DNA of 55,504 bases from CAZSLC01 sp964607675 (GTDB lineage Bacteria > Bacteroidota > Bacteroidia > Bacteroidales > UBA932): assembly GCA_964607675.1 (NCBI GenBank), contig CAZSLC010000012.1, forward strand, positions 1 through 55,504, given 5' to 3'. Shown piece after piece: positions 24,801-33,908 of the stretch. Under the pieces are notes generated by a model. It was given only the letters and a program-made list of their open reading frames with translations, ran no database searches and was not told where the DNA came from. Made by a program: the position numbers and the translations under genes. Within the stretch, counting starts at the first letter, position 1. Every line of letters begins with the position of its first letter.

Positions 24801-26034
24801 CGTTCCCCTTCAGATAAGAGGGTACTAAAAGTAGATTGACATTACTATTTTCATCGTTGTTCAGACCAAGTGAATTAATCCTACAGTTTATTGCATCATT
24901 ATCTGGATCAGAGAGATAGTGTGTTGTATTGGTTTTATAATTGCCTTGATTATTTAATAATTTATTTGCCAATTCTCGATCTGCTCCATTATGACCACCA
25001 GGGACCATGATATAGGCAATGATTTCCCTCTCTCCTCTATAGGTCCTCTTCAACTTATCCATTGCATCTATAAAAATATCTATCCCTTTATTTTTATATT
25101 CATAACGGCCGCTGATACACAATAATAATGGATTTTGGAAGCATTTACCTGTCATGGCAGAAGCCACCTCTATCAATTTGGCTCTACCTCTCTTCTCTAC
25201 CTCTTCAAACTCGCCAGGGGCAGGGATGAAGCTATTTTCAAATCCATTGGGGGTGATTAGATCTACCTCTTTTCCTAAGAATTGTTTACACTCACGAGCA
25301 GTTATTTCACTCACCGTGGTAAAAGCATTTGCGCAGTGGGCAGCACACTTCTCAAGGGAGTGTTTCGCCATAACATTAAACTCCCGAGCCTTCTCATCAC
25401 CATTGAATTGAGAGAGGGAATTGTAGAGCTGAATGTTATTGCAAGCAAGGCATCGGCCTATTACGGTAGCGTGCGTAGTGAATACTGTTGCAATAGGAAG
25501 GTCGGTATGTTTTAGGTAGAGGACTCCTGCCCCTGTCATCCACTCATGGAACTGTGCTACCACTTTGTGGTGTGGCAGAAGGTTGAACTTCATAAAACTC
25601 TCTATCACCTTCCCTGAGGCATATCCAAATAGGGCCGACTCAACATAGTCCCACCCTCCAGATATGGAATCAAGTTTAAACTCTTTCCAATAGTTTGTGA
25701 ATATTTCATCCTTTTTAGTTATAAATGTTGAGAAATCAACAAGTATAACTATTGGGTTCCCTGCTACATTCCATCGTCCCACCCTTATTCTCAACCCCTC
25801 TTCTAATGCGACTGCGCGCCAGGAGCGAAACAAAGAATTATCCTCTATAAATTCAGGATTTTTCACTGTGTCCATCCACACATCGGGTCCCACCAATATA
25901 TGATTTTTGTTTAATTCCTTAGAAAGATTAAGTGCTTTGGTCGCAATTACTGTGTGTATCCCTCCTATTTTATTACACACCTCCCAACTTACTTCAAATA
26001 GATAGTCGGGCATAATCAAAGATTCATTTTTCAT
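21799..26034 (-). CDS. Glycogen synthase (GT3-like) fused to alpha-glucan phosphorylase (GT35)
   Basis: A single 1411-residue frame with two enzymes. Residues ~1-560 are a GT3/eukaryote-like glycogen synthase: EVSWEVCNKIGGIHTVI at the N terminus and the sugar-nucleotide motif YEPWGYTPLESLAFKVP. Residues ~600-1411 are an alpha-glucan phosphorylase: IAYFSMEYGLD, YSGGLGILAGDYLK, HCNEGHAAF, TTHTPVPAGHD, FARRFATYKRAHLLF, and the PLP-lysine region PLEASGTSGEKAVMNG. The first extends alpha-1,4-glucan from a nucleotide sugar, and the second releases glucose-1-phosphate. Both motif sets look intact, so both activities are likely. I recall similar ~1400-residue fusions in some Bacteroidales. It is 8 bases downstream of the GH57 gene and overlaps ribF by 10. 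Confidence 0.93.
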   Translation of the reverse strand: MKNESLIMPDYLFEVSWEVCNKIGGIHTVIATKALNLSKELNKNHILVGPDVWMDTVKNPEFIEDNSLFRSWRAVALEEGLRIRVGRWNVAGNPIVILVDFSTFITKKDEIFTNYWKEFKLDSISGGWDYVESALFGYASGKVIESFMKFNLLPHHKVVAQFHEWMTGAGVLYLKHTDLPIATVFTTHATVIGRCLACNNIQLYNSLSQFNGDEKAREFNVMAKHSLEKCAAHCANAFTTVSEITARECKQFLGKEVDLITPNGFENSFIPAPGEFEEVEKRGRAKLIEVASAMTGKCFQNPLLLCISGRYEYKNKGIDIFIDAMDKLKRTYRGEREIIAYIMVPGGHNGADRELANKLLNNQGNYKTNTTHYLSDPDNDAINCRINSLGLNNDENSNVNLLLVPSYLKGNDGIFNLSYYDLLIGMDLSVFPSYYEPWGYTPLESLAFKVPTITTSLAGFGLWVKSHYTGAAPSIDVAERNDDNYFEVVDNVVNKMIEISNLDSKKRDEYKNNAVDVASIALWENNIKYYKEAYSMALNKVIDSKGAFPELRDNQPVTYKKYDINKPNWGRVIVTRNIPERLKSLDAISKNLWWCWNSDAVNLFKSIDKELWKYVERNPIALLDTLSLNKYKELENDEAFLAKLDMVAANFNSYMAQKSKKRDPSIAYFSMEYGLDTSLKIYSGGLGILAGDYLKESSDMLVNMTGVGLLYRYGYFTQKLSAQGDQEASYEAQDFLKIPAFPVRDKNDKWLTVSIAFPGRNINARVWRVDVGRTELYLLDTDFEDNLPEDRQVTHHLYGGDWENRLKQELLLGIGGIRALRELGIHADLYHCNEGHAAFIGLERLREYVEEQNFPYSEALEVVRASSLFTTHTPVPAGHDAFQEDMLRTYIPQYASRLKIDWESLMALGKINVNDCNEKFSMSNLACNLSQEVNGVSWLHGKVSQNILGGLWPGYLPEELHIGYVTNGVHYPTWTAPQWKDVYSKVFGEEFKTHHYDKECFKGIYNVDDATIWNVRKELRKEMIKVVKRRISDTTAASHYSPHEIVKINNTLRDDVLTIGFARRFATYKRAHLLFKNLDRLDEIINNPQTPVQFIFAGKAHPADKAGQDLIKMIVRISKMPQFIGKIVFVPNYDINLAKKLVQGVDIWMNTPTRPLEASGTSGEKAVMNGVMHFSVLDGWWVEGYKKDAGWALPMERTYANQDFQDELDAATIYEIFENDIVPKFYNNDAKSNIPSEWIQIIKNTIAQVACNFTTNRMMSDYIDKYYSKLYERSNRLKANNYSLAKEIALWKRKVRREWPQVEVVSFSRPSDYNEQLVLGKETFSEIKLFIGELDPEDLGLELIYTRQNKDGSYLKIGSFEYKYISKEGNVATYKCDIMPSTTGAYQVAGRVFAKNANLPHRQDFELVKWL

Positions 26035-26042
26035 TTTAAAAA

Positions 26043-27239
26043 CTAATTTTTTAAAGCATTATCTATCCTTATAATAAAATCACTAACAACATTCATATAA
26101 TTTATAAATGCCTCATAAGGTGTATCGTAAGGATTAAAATAATTGTGTACAGCACCATCTGCAAAAAATTTAGTACACATATAGTAAAAATGGTCACTCT
26201 CTTGTAACCTCATAAAATTCTTTTTTATTGTCTCATCTTCAGAAGCCAATACTTTTTCTCTTAAAGAATAAATCTTGCTAAATGCTTCATTTTGAAGCTC
26301 ATTTCCAAGCCAAGCAGAGAGATCCCTCTCTTCATCTGCCCAAGAGGTAGAAAACGGGACATTGATTGGAGCTACGGCATCGTGTTTTTTTATCACTTCT
26401 GATGGGGTGGCAAATTCAAAATTGGAGTGGCTTAAAATGGTTTCTGGTAGATGTTTGAAAAAGTCAAATATCCCAGAAGAGGCTTTTTGATGCTCTCCGA
26501 ATGTCTCATAATCGGCAAAAATATTGACGACATCCTCTTTATCAGCCGTATCAGAAAGAAGAGTAGCAAATTTATCACTGGTCAAGGGCCAATTGGACCA
26601 TGATCTATCAGAAAATCTAAAGGCAATATCATCGCTTAACTCAAAGTTACGCAATAAAAGTTTTAACTTAGGATTGATGGCATTAGTGTAAACATAATTG
26701 GGTGATTTCCAACCTAAAACATGTTTTGCCCCCTCGGCAAGCATCCCTTTAAATCCCATTTTAGCCACTAATTCCCCTATCTCATCGGAATAGATCAACT
26801 CAGTATTTCTGAATACTTTAGGCTTTTGTCCAAATACTTTACTGATGAGTTTTGAGTGAAGCTCCACTTGTGTCTTAAACTCATCATCAGATGCGACACT
26901 AGATAGAGAGTGACAATAGGTCTCACCAAGGAACTCTACACACCCTGTATCTGCAAGTTTTTTGAAACTCTCCAACACATCAGGGGCATATTTCTCGAAC
27001 TGCTCAATCGTAGAACCAGAAATAGAAAATGCAACTTTAAAAGCTTTTCCATATTTTTTTATGAGCTCCAATAAGAGATTGTTCATAGGAATATAGCATT
27101 TGTCTGCTACCCTTCTCATGATAGTTCTATTGGCAAAATCGTCAAAATAATAGTCGCTTTTGCATATATCAAAAAATCTAAATGTCCTTAATCTATCTGG
27201 TTGATGAACCTGAAAATAGAAACAAATTGAAGGTTTCAT
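26043..27239 (-). CDS. GH57 glycoside hydrolase (alpha-amylase/glucanotransferase type)
   Basis: A 398-residue GH57 enzyme from the ATG at 27239 (MKPSICFYFQVHQPDRL). An in-frame ATG at 27290 would add 17 residues and overlap the upstream GT4 gene by 47 bases, so 27239 is preferred. The starting motif FQVHQP, the nucleophile glutamate E147 in VFRNTELIYSD and the acid aspartate D243 in FADYETFGEH are present. Family members act on alpha-1,4-glucans as amylases, 4-alpha-glucanotransferases or branching enzymes. The specificity is not deducible here. It sits between a GT4 and the synthase-phosphorylase in a glycogen operon, so it is probably cytoplasmic; there is no signal peptide. Confidence 0.93.
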   Translation of the reverse strand: MKPSICFYFQVHQPDRLRTFRFFDICKSDYYFDDFANRTIMRRVADKCYIPMNNLLLELIKKYGKAFKVAFSISGSTIEQFEKYAPDVLESFKKLADTGCVEFLGETYCHSLSSVASDDEFKTQVELHSKLISKVFGQKPKVFRNTELIYSDEIGELVAKMGFKGMLAEGAKHVLGWKSPNYVYTNAINPKLKLLLRNFELSDDIAFRFSDRSWSNWPLTSDKFATLLSDTADKEDVVNIFADYETFGEHQKASSGIFDFFKHLPETILSHSNFEFATPSEVIKKHDAVAPINVPFSTSWADEERDLSAWLGNELQNEAFSKIYSLREKVLASEDETIKKNFMRLQESDHFYYMCTKFFADGAVHNYFNPYDTPYEAFINYMNVVSDFIIRIDNALKN

Positions 27240-27243
27240 AATA

Positions 27244-28521
27244 TTATAACGTTGAAGAATATACTTGTTTAACTTTGTATGCAGCACCATCCCATTTAAG
27301 GGTGTTTACCTCCTCCAAACCACACTTTGATGTCATCTCAGATAATGCTGGATAAGTAAGAAGTCCGTATATAGCATCGGCGAGGGCATCAATGTCCCAA
27401 AAATCGACCTTGATAGAGTGGGTCAACACCTCTGCAACACCAGATTGTTTAGAGATAATTGTTGGCACTCCTGATCTCATAGCCTCAAGGGGGGATATCC
27501 CGAATGGCTCTGAGACAGAAGGCATTACATATACATCACTAAGGGCAAACATCTTCTGAACATCCATCCCTTTTAAGAAGCCAGTGAAATGAAATTTTGT
27601 TGAAATTCCCAATTTGGCCACCCTTCGTATTGAACGATTGAGTAAATCTCCGCTACCTGCCATCACAAAACGTACATTAGGGACTTTTTTTAGCACCATG
27701 TTAGCTGCTTCAATAAAATATTCTGGTCCCTTTTGAAAAGTAATCCTTCCTAAGAATGTAACTACTTTATCAGGAACCCCACGGCTCACTTCGAGATTGT
27801 CTCTACCACTAAAATCAACTGCATTGTGCACAGTCACGACCTTTTGAGGATCTATGCCATATTTAGTTATAACTATATTCCTTGTAAGATTGCTGACAGT
27901 TATTACCTTATCTGCCTCTCTCATACCCATCTGTTCGAGGGCAAATACCTCCGTATTGATATTCTCCCCTGATCTGTCAAATTCGGTAGCATGGACATGT
28001 ATTATAAGTGGCTTTCCTGTCAATCTTTTAGCAGCTATTCCTGCTGAATATGTCAACCAATCGTGAGCATGTATCACATCGAAATCTTTTTGAAGTGCTA
28101 TTGTCCCTCCAACCATAGCATATCTTGCCACCTCCTCCATGAGAGAAGAACCATATTTGCCAGAGAACTTATATTTTTGTTTAAAGTTGATTTTAAAATC
28201 ATTGACTTGAGATTTTTGCTCTTTTTCAACAAGCTCTGAGAACTTCACAGGATCAATATATGGAAGCATATTGGTGCCAACTCTTAGAAATTCTACCTTG
28301 TTGAGGAAATCAAAGGCATTATGAGAAATGTCATTTACCTCAACATCACTTGCACTGATAATATTAGCAACGCTACTGTCTTCATCCCCAGAAGCAGAAG
28401 GCATGACAAATATTACCTCAACCCCTTGCTTTGCCAGCCCCTTAACCAATCCATAACAAGCTGTTCCCAATCCACCTGCAATGTGAGGGGGAAATTCCCA
28501 TCCAAACATTAATACTTTCAT
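27244..28521 (-). CDS. GT4-family glycosyltransferase, glycogen-synthase-like
   Basis: A 425-residue GT-B fold glycosyltransferase. N-terminal MKVLMFGWEFPPHIAGGLGT carries the glycine-rich acceptor/donor loop typical of starch/glycogen synthase-like GT4/GT5 proteins. DVIHAHDWLTYSAG follows, and the C-terminal donor domain has FLGRITFQKGPEYFI and the E-x7-E motif SEPFGISPLEAMRSG. It lies between the debranching enzyme (shares one base at 28521) and GH57 (4-base gap). The same GDE-GT4-GH57 order occurs in other Bacteroides genomes. A role in alpha-glucan synthesis, possibly priming or elongation, is inferred from context; donor sugar unknown. Confidence 0.9.
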   Translation of the reverse strand: MKVLMFGWEFPPHIAGGLGTACYGLVKGLAKQGVEVIFVMPSASGDEDSSVANIISASDVEVNDISHNAFDFLNKVEFLRVGTNMLPYIDPVKFSELVEKEQKSQVNDFKINFKQKYKFSGKYGSSLMEEVARYAMVGGTIALQKDFDVIHAHDWLTYSAGIAAKRLTGKPLIIHVHATEFDRSGENINTEVFALEQMGMREADKVITVSNLTRNIVITKYGIDPQKVVTVHNAVDFSGRDNLEVSRGVPDKVVTFLGRITFQKGPEYFIEAANMVLKKVPNVRFVMAGSGDLLNRSIRRVAKLGISTKFHFTGFLKGMDVQKMFALSDVYVMPSVSEPFGISPLEAMRSGVPTIISKQSGVAEVLTHSIKVDFWDIDALADAIYGLLTYPALSEMTSKCGLEEVNTLKWDGAAYKVKQVYSSTL

Positions 28522-30443
28522 TATTTTTTCTCCTTCTTATTAAATTGTGAAATAAGATATTTAGCCCTTATCAGTGATGCAGTGGCCACAGAATGGGAAA
28601 TGGCTCCATGTGGATTGTGTGGGGGATTTCCATCATAAACCTCTGATATACAACCTATACCATGTATCGTCATATCTTCTTCGTATGCATCTACCAATTC
28701 GATAGCTTTTTGTACAAATACTTTTCCATAAAGCATCACACCAGCTTCAATATAAAAACCGAGTAGCCATGTACGTGTGGATCCTTGATGGTAGGCTAAA
28801 TCGCGCGATTGATGATCCCCTTCGTACAGCCCTTTATACAATGGGTTTTTAGGTGAGAGTGTTCTGATTCCTCTAAAGGTCAGAAGTTCCTTTTTAACTG
28901 CATTGAATATTTTCCCTTTTACATCTTCCCCAATAGGAGAGTATTGTAACACACAAGCAATCAACTGATTTGGTCTTGTAAATTTATTCTGCCCTCGATC
29001 ATCTACATAATCCGCAAGATGATTTCTTTCTTCAACCCAAAAAATATTATAGAAATTCTCTTCTATCTTTTTCTGTATCTCTTTCAACACCTTGAGGTTG
29101 CTTTTGGAGTGATCGATAAGGTATGAGACAGCATTGTACCAAAGTGCGTTTGTCTCTACTTGATAACCAGCTCTCTCTGTTATAGGAGTTCCATCTGGCA
29201 GGTACGCATTCATCCAACTGAGTGCCACTCCGTTCATCTTTGTCCACAACAGTCCATTGTTCATCAATTGTACCCCCATCCTCTCTCCATTGATGTATGA
29301 CATTACTATTTTCTTTAAAAATGTGCCATATTTATTCCAAAAGATAGAGTCGTCTTTAACATATTCTGAATATTGCTGAGCCAGCCAAAAAAACCATAAA
29401 GCTCCCTCTGCTTGACGTGATCCTTTCAACAATTGAGTTGAATAACTCTTAATGGTATTATCCAAAATATCATTAAAGGCGTCAGTGTCACCATCATTGA
29501 AAATGGTGAGACCAGGAAGAGAGAGAAGTGTCTCCCTCAGCCCTTTACCAAGCCATGTATAACCAGCCACTATCTCTGATTTGTTTTTTGTTTTAATCAG
29601 AAACTGCTTCGCTGCACTTTTTAAACATGCATCAAAACTATCTCTTTGCGAATGCAACTTGAACTCTTTTTCAAAGGCACTTTTAAGTCCTCTTGCCTTA
29701 ATCTCTTTTGTTGAAATGGAGATAATCACAGATTCTCCTTTAGTTATTGAAAATTCGAAGAGACCAGGGACAAAAAGGTCTTCCCTGTAATCGTAACCTC
29801 TCCTTTTTTCCTCCATATATTCCACATTTCTATACCAATCAGGCTGTGAAATGTACTCTCCTTTTTTATTGAATTGAATATACAACTTGGGAAACCCTTC
29901 ATACATTTTGTATGCAGCACCATTCTCTACCGATGTATAACTTGTCTCTGCCTCGGAATTGGCTTTCGTCAAGGAGTGAATCTCTCTAAAGGCAAGAAAT
30001 GGTTTTATAGTAAGCTTGGTTGAAGAGGCGGCATCAAGAAGTGTATATTTGATTAATAATTGTTCTTGGTTCCTCACAAATAGCAAAGATTTTTGAAACA
30101 GCATCCCTCCCACTTTATAGGTGAGGGTAGCACTGTTATTTAATTCAAAATCAACAATATATTTATGCCCTCTTGGTTCATAAAGAGTACCATAATCTCT
30201 AATTCCAAGATTGAAACTATGATTATGCTGAGTAAGAGTTTCGTCAAGTGCGGATAATAGCAAATGACGTTTCCCCTCAAATTTTTCAATTGGGATAACA
30301 AACAAACCATGATATTTTCTCGTATTACACCCTACTAAAGTAGTGTTGCAATACCCTCCAAGTCGATTTGTCGCAAGGAGCTCGCGCTTCAATGAATATT
30401 CAAGATTAACAAGTTCCGCTTTATTGAAATTTAAATAAGACAT
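28521..30443 (-). CDS. Glycogen debranching enzyme (amylo-alpha-1,6-glucosidase, GDE family)
   Basis: A 640-residue debranching enzyme of the archaeal/bacterial GDE type (GH133-like). The N-terminal domain has the family start LATNRLGGYCNTTLVGCNTRK and YHGLFV. The C-terminal (alpha/alpha)6 barrel begins near residue 275 and contains FNDGDTDAFND, GYQVETNALWYNAVSYL and YHQGSTRTWLLGFYIEA. It hydrolyses alpha-1,6 branch points and so complements the phosphorylase domain encoded downstream. No signal peptide, hence cytoplasmic. It follows glgB by 20 bases and shares its terminal base with the GT4 gene. Confidence 0.93.
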   Translation of the reverse strand: MSYLNFNKAELVNLEYSLKRELLATNRLGGYCNTTLVGCNTRKYHGLFVIPIEKFEGKRHLLLSALDETLTQHNHSFNLGIRDYGTLYEPRGHKYIVDFELNNSATLTYKVGGMLFQKSLLFVRNQEQLLIKYTLLDAASSTKLTIKPFLAFREIHSLTKANSEAETSYTSVENGAAYKMYEGFPKLYIQFNKKGEYISQPDWYRNVEYMEEKRRGYDYREDLFVPGLFEFSITKGESVIISISTKEIKARGLKSAFEKEFKLHSQRDSFDACLKSAAKQFLIKTKNKSEIVAGYTWLGKGLRETLLSLPGLTIFNDGDTDAFNDILDNTIKSYSTQLLKGSRQAEGALWFFWLAQQYSEYVKDDSIFWNKYGTFLKKIVMSYINGERMGVQLMNNGLLWTKMNGVALSWMNAYLPDGTPITERAGYQVETNALWYNAVSYLIDHSKSNLKVLKEIQKKIEENFYNIFWVEERNHLADYVDDRGQNKFTRPNQLIACVLQYSPIGEDVKGKIFNAVKKELLTFRGIRTLSPKNPLYKGLYEGDHQSRDLAYHQGSTRTWLLGFYIEAGVMLYGKVFVQKAIELVDAYEEDMTIHGIGCISEVYDGNPPHNPHGAISHSVATASLIRAKYLISQFNKKEKK

Positions 30444-30463
30444 ATCTGTTTATTAAATTATTT

Positions 30464-32437
30464 TTAATCTATTTTTTTCAACATTATCACACTCCTGCTT
30501 GGCAAATAGAGCGACAACAGATTGACATTAGCTTTGTTTGATGTAAAGTGGATTGTCTCTTTATCGTTTCTACCATAGCCTCCAAACAGAGGATTGTCAC
30601 TATCTAATACCACCTTATATCCTCCAGGAGTGACATTAAATGAAAAATCAGAGAATGAGGATAAAGGGTTGAAGTTGAAAGCAAAGATAAAATTTCCCCT
30701 TTCAAATATCAAAACTTTTTTCTCTTCATCTTGTAACAGTGAAGAGGAGTGGAATCTTAGCAATCGATACTTTTTAAATAACGAAATCATAGATTTGTCA
30801 AAATCGAGAAGAAAATGATACCTTAAAGAGGTGTCCCCTTTCAAAGACCATAATCTGCGGGCATATTTATATGACCATCCGTTACCCTCCCTTGGGAAAT
30901 CGATCCACTCTGGGTGTCCAAATTCATTGCCCATAAAGTTGAGATAACCGTCTCCAGCTGTTGCGAGTGTCACAAGTCTTATCATTTTATGCAATGCTAT
31001 CCCCCTTTCAACTATAATATTCTGAGATTTTGTATCCATGCTGAAATACATTTCTTTGTCTATGAGTCTGAATATTATGGTTTTATCACCAACAAGTGCC
31101 TGATCATGACACTCGGTATAGCTTATCGTCTTTTCATCACCCCTTTTATTGGTCAATTCGTAATAGATGCTACCCATACTCCAATCTTCATCTCTCAACT
31201 CTTTGATCCATTTTATCCAGTGATCTGCAATCCCCATGCTCATTCTAAAATCAAAACCCACTCCCCCCTCTTCAAATGGTGCAGCAAGTCCAGGCATACC
31301 ACTCACATCTTCTGCAATGGTGATTATTGATGGATCCATCTCCTTAATAAGGATATTGGCAAGGGTTAGATATCTGATTGCATCTTCATCTTGATTGCCA
31401 TCAAAATAGCAACTATAATTGACAAAATCTTTTCCAAGACCATGATCATAATATATCATGCTCGTCACTCCGTCGAAACGAAAACCATCGATATGGTACT
31501 CCTCAATCCAGAATTTTATGTTTGACAATAGAAATGTAATCACTTGATCCTTCCCATAATCAAAGCACCTCGACTGCCATGCTGGGTGCCTCCCTCTCTC
31601 TCCTGAATAAAAATAGAGATCATCCCTGCCGTCGAAGCATCCAAGCCCCTCAAGGACATTGTCAACAGAATGTGAATGGACAATATCCATCACTACTGAA
31701 ATGCCCATTCCGTGGGCATCATCTACCAACCTTTTGAAATCATCGGGGGTACCAAATCTCGAACTCACTGCAAAGAAGTTGGAAACCTGGTAGCCGAAAG
31801 AACCATAATAGGGATGCTCCTGCAATGCCATTATTTGGAGGACATTGTATCCTAATGAGGCAATATATGGAAGGACATTTATCCTAAATTCCTCAAATGA
31901 AGCCACCTTCTCCTCCTGGGAACTCATCCCTATGTGGACTTCATAGATTAGTGGATTCTCCACCCCTGGTGAAAATTGATTTTTCCATTGATACCTTTCG
32001 GATGGGTCCCAAATCTGGGCACAGAACAATTTGGTCATTTGATCTTGAACACACCGCACCGCATATGCTGGTATTCTCTCCCCTTCTCCACCATTCCAAC
32101 AAACCAACCACTTGAATAGGGTTTTATGCGGCACTTCACTAATAGGTAAGGAGAACTCCCAATTGCCATTTCCAACATTTGAAAAGGCATATTCTTCATT
32201 TTTTTCCCACGAATTAAAATCTCCAATTAGGTACAGGGCAGTGGCATTGGGGGCCCATTCTCTGAAAACTCTTCTATCCCCCTGGGTATGCACACCATAG
32301 TAGAGGTGATTGTTGATAGCAGACTTGAGGCTCTTTCCATAACCTGCCATCTCCTGCTTCTTTATGATAGCCGAGTGATACCTTCTAAGTAATATTTTCT
32401 CATAAGGTGATAAATATGGATCCCGATCAAAAATCAT
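30464..32437 (-). CDS. glgB: 1,4-alpha-glucan branching enzyme (GH13)
   Basis: A 657-residue branching enzyme of the eukaryote-like subfamily. It has an N-terminal CBM48-type domain (FREWAPNATALYLIGDFNSW), a GH13 barrel with MDIVHSHSVDN, DGFRFDGVTSM (nucleophile D322), TIAEDVSGMP (acid E376) and YTECHDQALVG, and a C-terminal all-beta domain. It moves alpha-1,4 chains to O6 and creates branches. Its start overlaps the upstream porin gene by 11 bases, which suggests coupled translation. With the synthase, phosphorylase and debranching genes it completes an intracellular glycogen cycle, lacking only the nucleotide-sugar pyrophosphorylase in this window. Confidence 0.95.
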   Translation of the reverse strand: MIFDRDPYLSPYEKILLRRYHSAIIKKQEMAGYGKSLKSAINNHLYYGVHTQGDRRVFREWAPNATALYLIGDFNSWEKNEEYAFSNVGNGNWEFSLPISEVPHKTLFKWLVCWNGGEGERIPAYAVRCVQDQMTKLFCAQIWDPSERYQWKNQFSPGVENPLIYEVHIGMSSQEEKVASFEEFRINVLPYIASLGYNVLQIMALQEHPYYGSFGYQVSNFFAVSSRFGTPDDFKRLVDDAHGMGISVVMDIVHSHSVDNVLEGLGCFDGRDDLYFYSGERGRHPAWQSRCFDYGKDQVITFLLSNIKFWIEEYHIDGFRFDGVTSMIYYDHGLGKDFVNYSCYFDGNQDEDAIRYLTLANILIKEMDPSIITIAEDVSGMPGLAAPFEEGGVGFDFRMSMGIADHWIKWIKELRDEDWSMGSIYYELTNKRGDEKTISYTECHDQALVGDKTIIFRLIDKEMYFSMDTKSQNIIVERGIALHKMIRLVTLATAGDGYLNFMGNEFGHPEWIDFPREGNGWSYKYARRLWSLKGDTSLRYHFLLDFDKSMISLFKKYRLLRFHSSSLLQDEEKKVLIFERGNFIFAFNFNPLSSFSDFSFNVTPGGYKVVLDSDNPLFGGYGRNDKETIHFTSNKANVNLLSLYLPSRSVIMLKKID

Positions 32438-33692
32438 ATCTCAATAATAAATAAACTCGGATATTGTCTCCTATTATATTTTTATTCGTCTTTTTCCTGC
32501 CATATACAGCCTCTACTCCAAATTTGCCATACTTAAACAACTGCCTTATGTAATTGATGGATGCATATTGACCGAAAGTATAGAGATTATACTCATTGCT
32601 GGTTTTATATAAAAAATTGGCCAGAGAATAGACACAATTGATCTCATTGTAGCTATTCCATTTCACATGATATCCCAATTGTGCTCCAAAAGCAGGCAAC
32701 ATTTGTGCCAAGGTATTTTCTTTGTTAACTATAATATTCATACCCATGTCACAAAAATCTTGGATACAATCACTCATCCCGTATGAGAAGGTACCAGAAA
32801 AAAACAATTTATGAGTATTTTTAGGAGTCTCTCTGAAAATGTAATTACCACTTAACTTTAGTGATAATGCGAGATTTGGCTTAAATATGTATTCACGTTT
32901 AGAGTACTTTGTCATCCTAAAATTGATCCCTGTAAAGAGATGTAGCTGCTTAATCTTTGTGGTAAGTGTAATTGGTATGTCGGGGTATTTCTGAAAAACA
33001 TTTTCAATAGATTTTGCAATATTGTGATCACCATCTTCTAACGGAATAGTGGAAGATACAGATTGAGGATACTCTGCAGCTATCGCCAATTTTGTACTTT
33101 TAGAGAATCTATATGTGTATCTTATCAAGGGAACTCTTCTTACATTCATGTTAACAGGTCCTTCTGGGTCTATGCCATTGATAGATTCTTCATCCATAAA
33201 TGTAGTAAATGATTTTCCTATTCTTACACTCCCCATATCGAGGAAGGCTTGCCTTAATCTGAAAAACCCAGATTCGTATCCCCCTGCAAAATCTGCTTCA
33301 ATATAGGCCTGGATCATCCCTATCTTTGTTCTGCCAAGCAATTTAAAAAACAATCTCGATCTGTTAACATTGACAGAAAAAAGACTTCCCTCTGCTATCT
33401 CTCCTTCTGTAGGAATTTCGTTAACATAGAACATGTCATTGTTGACCCCTTTATCATCGTAGAAACCCAACACATTGACATAACCACCGATCCCAAAAAG
33501 ATAATTTTTTGTTTTGTCCAAAATCATGAAACGTGGAAATGTAGGCTCCTGAAAGTGCTTACTTGTTGTATATATCATGTATTCTTTGAGAACATCTGGG
33601 ATAGAATCATTTTCAACGACACTTTTCATCTGAGCAGATGTATAAATATCAGCCAAAAGAAAGAGGACGATAATTGATAAAAAGCGTTTCAT
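32427..33692 (-). CDS. Outer-membrane beta-barrel porin (DcaP/OprP-like)
   Basis: A 421-residue secreted barrel protein. Residues 1-20 form a signal peptide (MKRFLSIIVLFLLADIYTSA). The rest is rich in alternating amphipathic strands and ends in a C-terminal phenylalanine (YLLLRYDF), the usual outer-membrane barrel end signature. Stretches such as GIGGYVNVLGFYDD, SRLFFKLLGRTKIGMIQAYIEADF and RLRQAFLDMGSVRIGKSFTTFMD resemble DcaP/OprP-type porins. It sits inside the otherwise cytoplasmic glycogen operon, 5 bases after xseB and overlapping glgB by 11 bases. It may bring in sugars or other small solutes; the substrate is not readable. Confidence 0.8.
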   Translation of the reverse strand: MKRFLSIIVLFLLADIYTSAQMKSVVENDSIPDVLKEYMIYTTSKHFQEPTFPRFMILDKTKNYLFGIGGYVNVLGFYDDKGVNNDMFYVNEIPTEGEIAEGSLFSVNVNRSRLFFKLLGRTKIGMIQAYIEADFAGGYESGFFRLRQAFLDMGSVRIGKSFTTFMDEESINGIDPEGPVNMNVRRVPLIRYTYRFSKSTKLAIAAEYPQSVSSTIPLEDGDHNIAKSIENVFQKYPDIPITLTTKIKQLHLFTGINFRMTKYSKREYIFKPNLALSLKLSGNYIFRETPKNTHKLFFSGTFSYGMSDCIQDFCDMGMNIIVNKENTLAQMLPAFGAQLGYHVKWNSYNEINCVYSLANFLYKTSNEYNLYTFGQYASINYIRQLFKYGKFGVEAVYGRKKTNKNIIGDNIRVYLLLRYDF

Positions 33693-33697
33693 AGAGG

Positions 33698-33901
33698 TTA
33701 AGGATGATCCTCTGCGAAGTTAATTATTTTATTCATTTTCTCCTCGTTTTCAATAAGAATATCTTTGCATTTTTTTACTTTAATAAGGGCCTCTTCTACA
33801 TTGGAAATTATCGCCTCCACAGGGGTATTGGGATCCTCTATTTTTTTGATAAGCATCTCTATGCCATCTATTTCTCCTTGAAATGTCTCTTTTTTATCCA
33901 T
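33698..33901 (-). CDS. xseB: Exonuclease VII small subunit
   Basis: A 67-residue helical protein with the XseB pattern: FQGEIDGIEMLIKKIEDPNTPVE resembles the family FEEALxxLExIVxxLE region. A second helix (EEALIKVKKCKDILIENEEKM) follows. It starts 7 bases after the xseA stop. Small subunits coat the large subunit of the ssDNA exonuclease. The short length is normal for the family and the identification relies strongly on adjacency to xseA. Confidence 0.88.
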   Translation of the reverse strand: MDKKETFQGEIDGIEMLIKKIEDPNTPVEAIISNVEEALIKVKKCKDILIENEEKMNKIINFAEDHP

Positions 33902-33908
33902 ACTCTTA

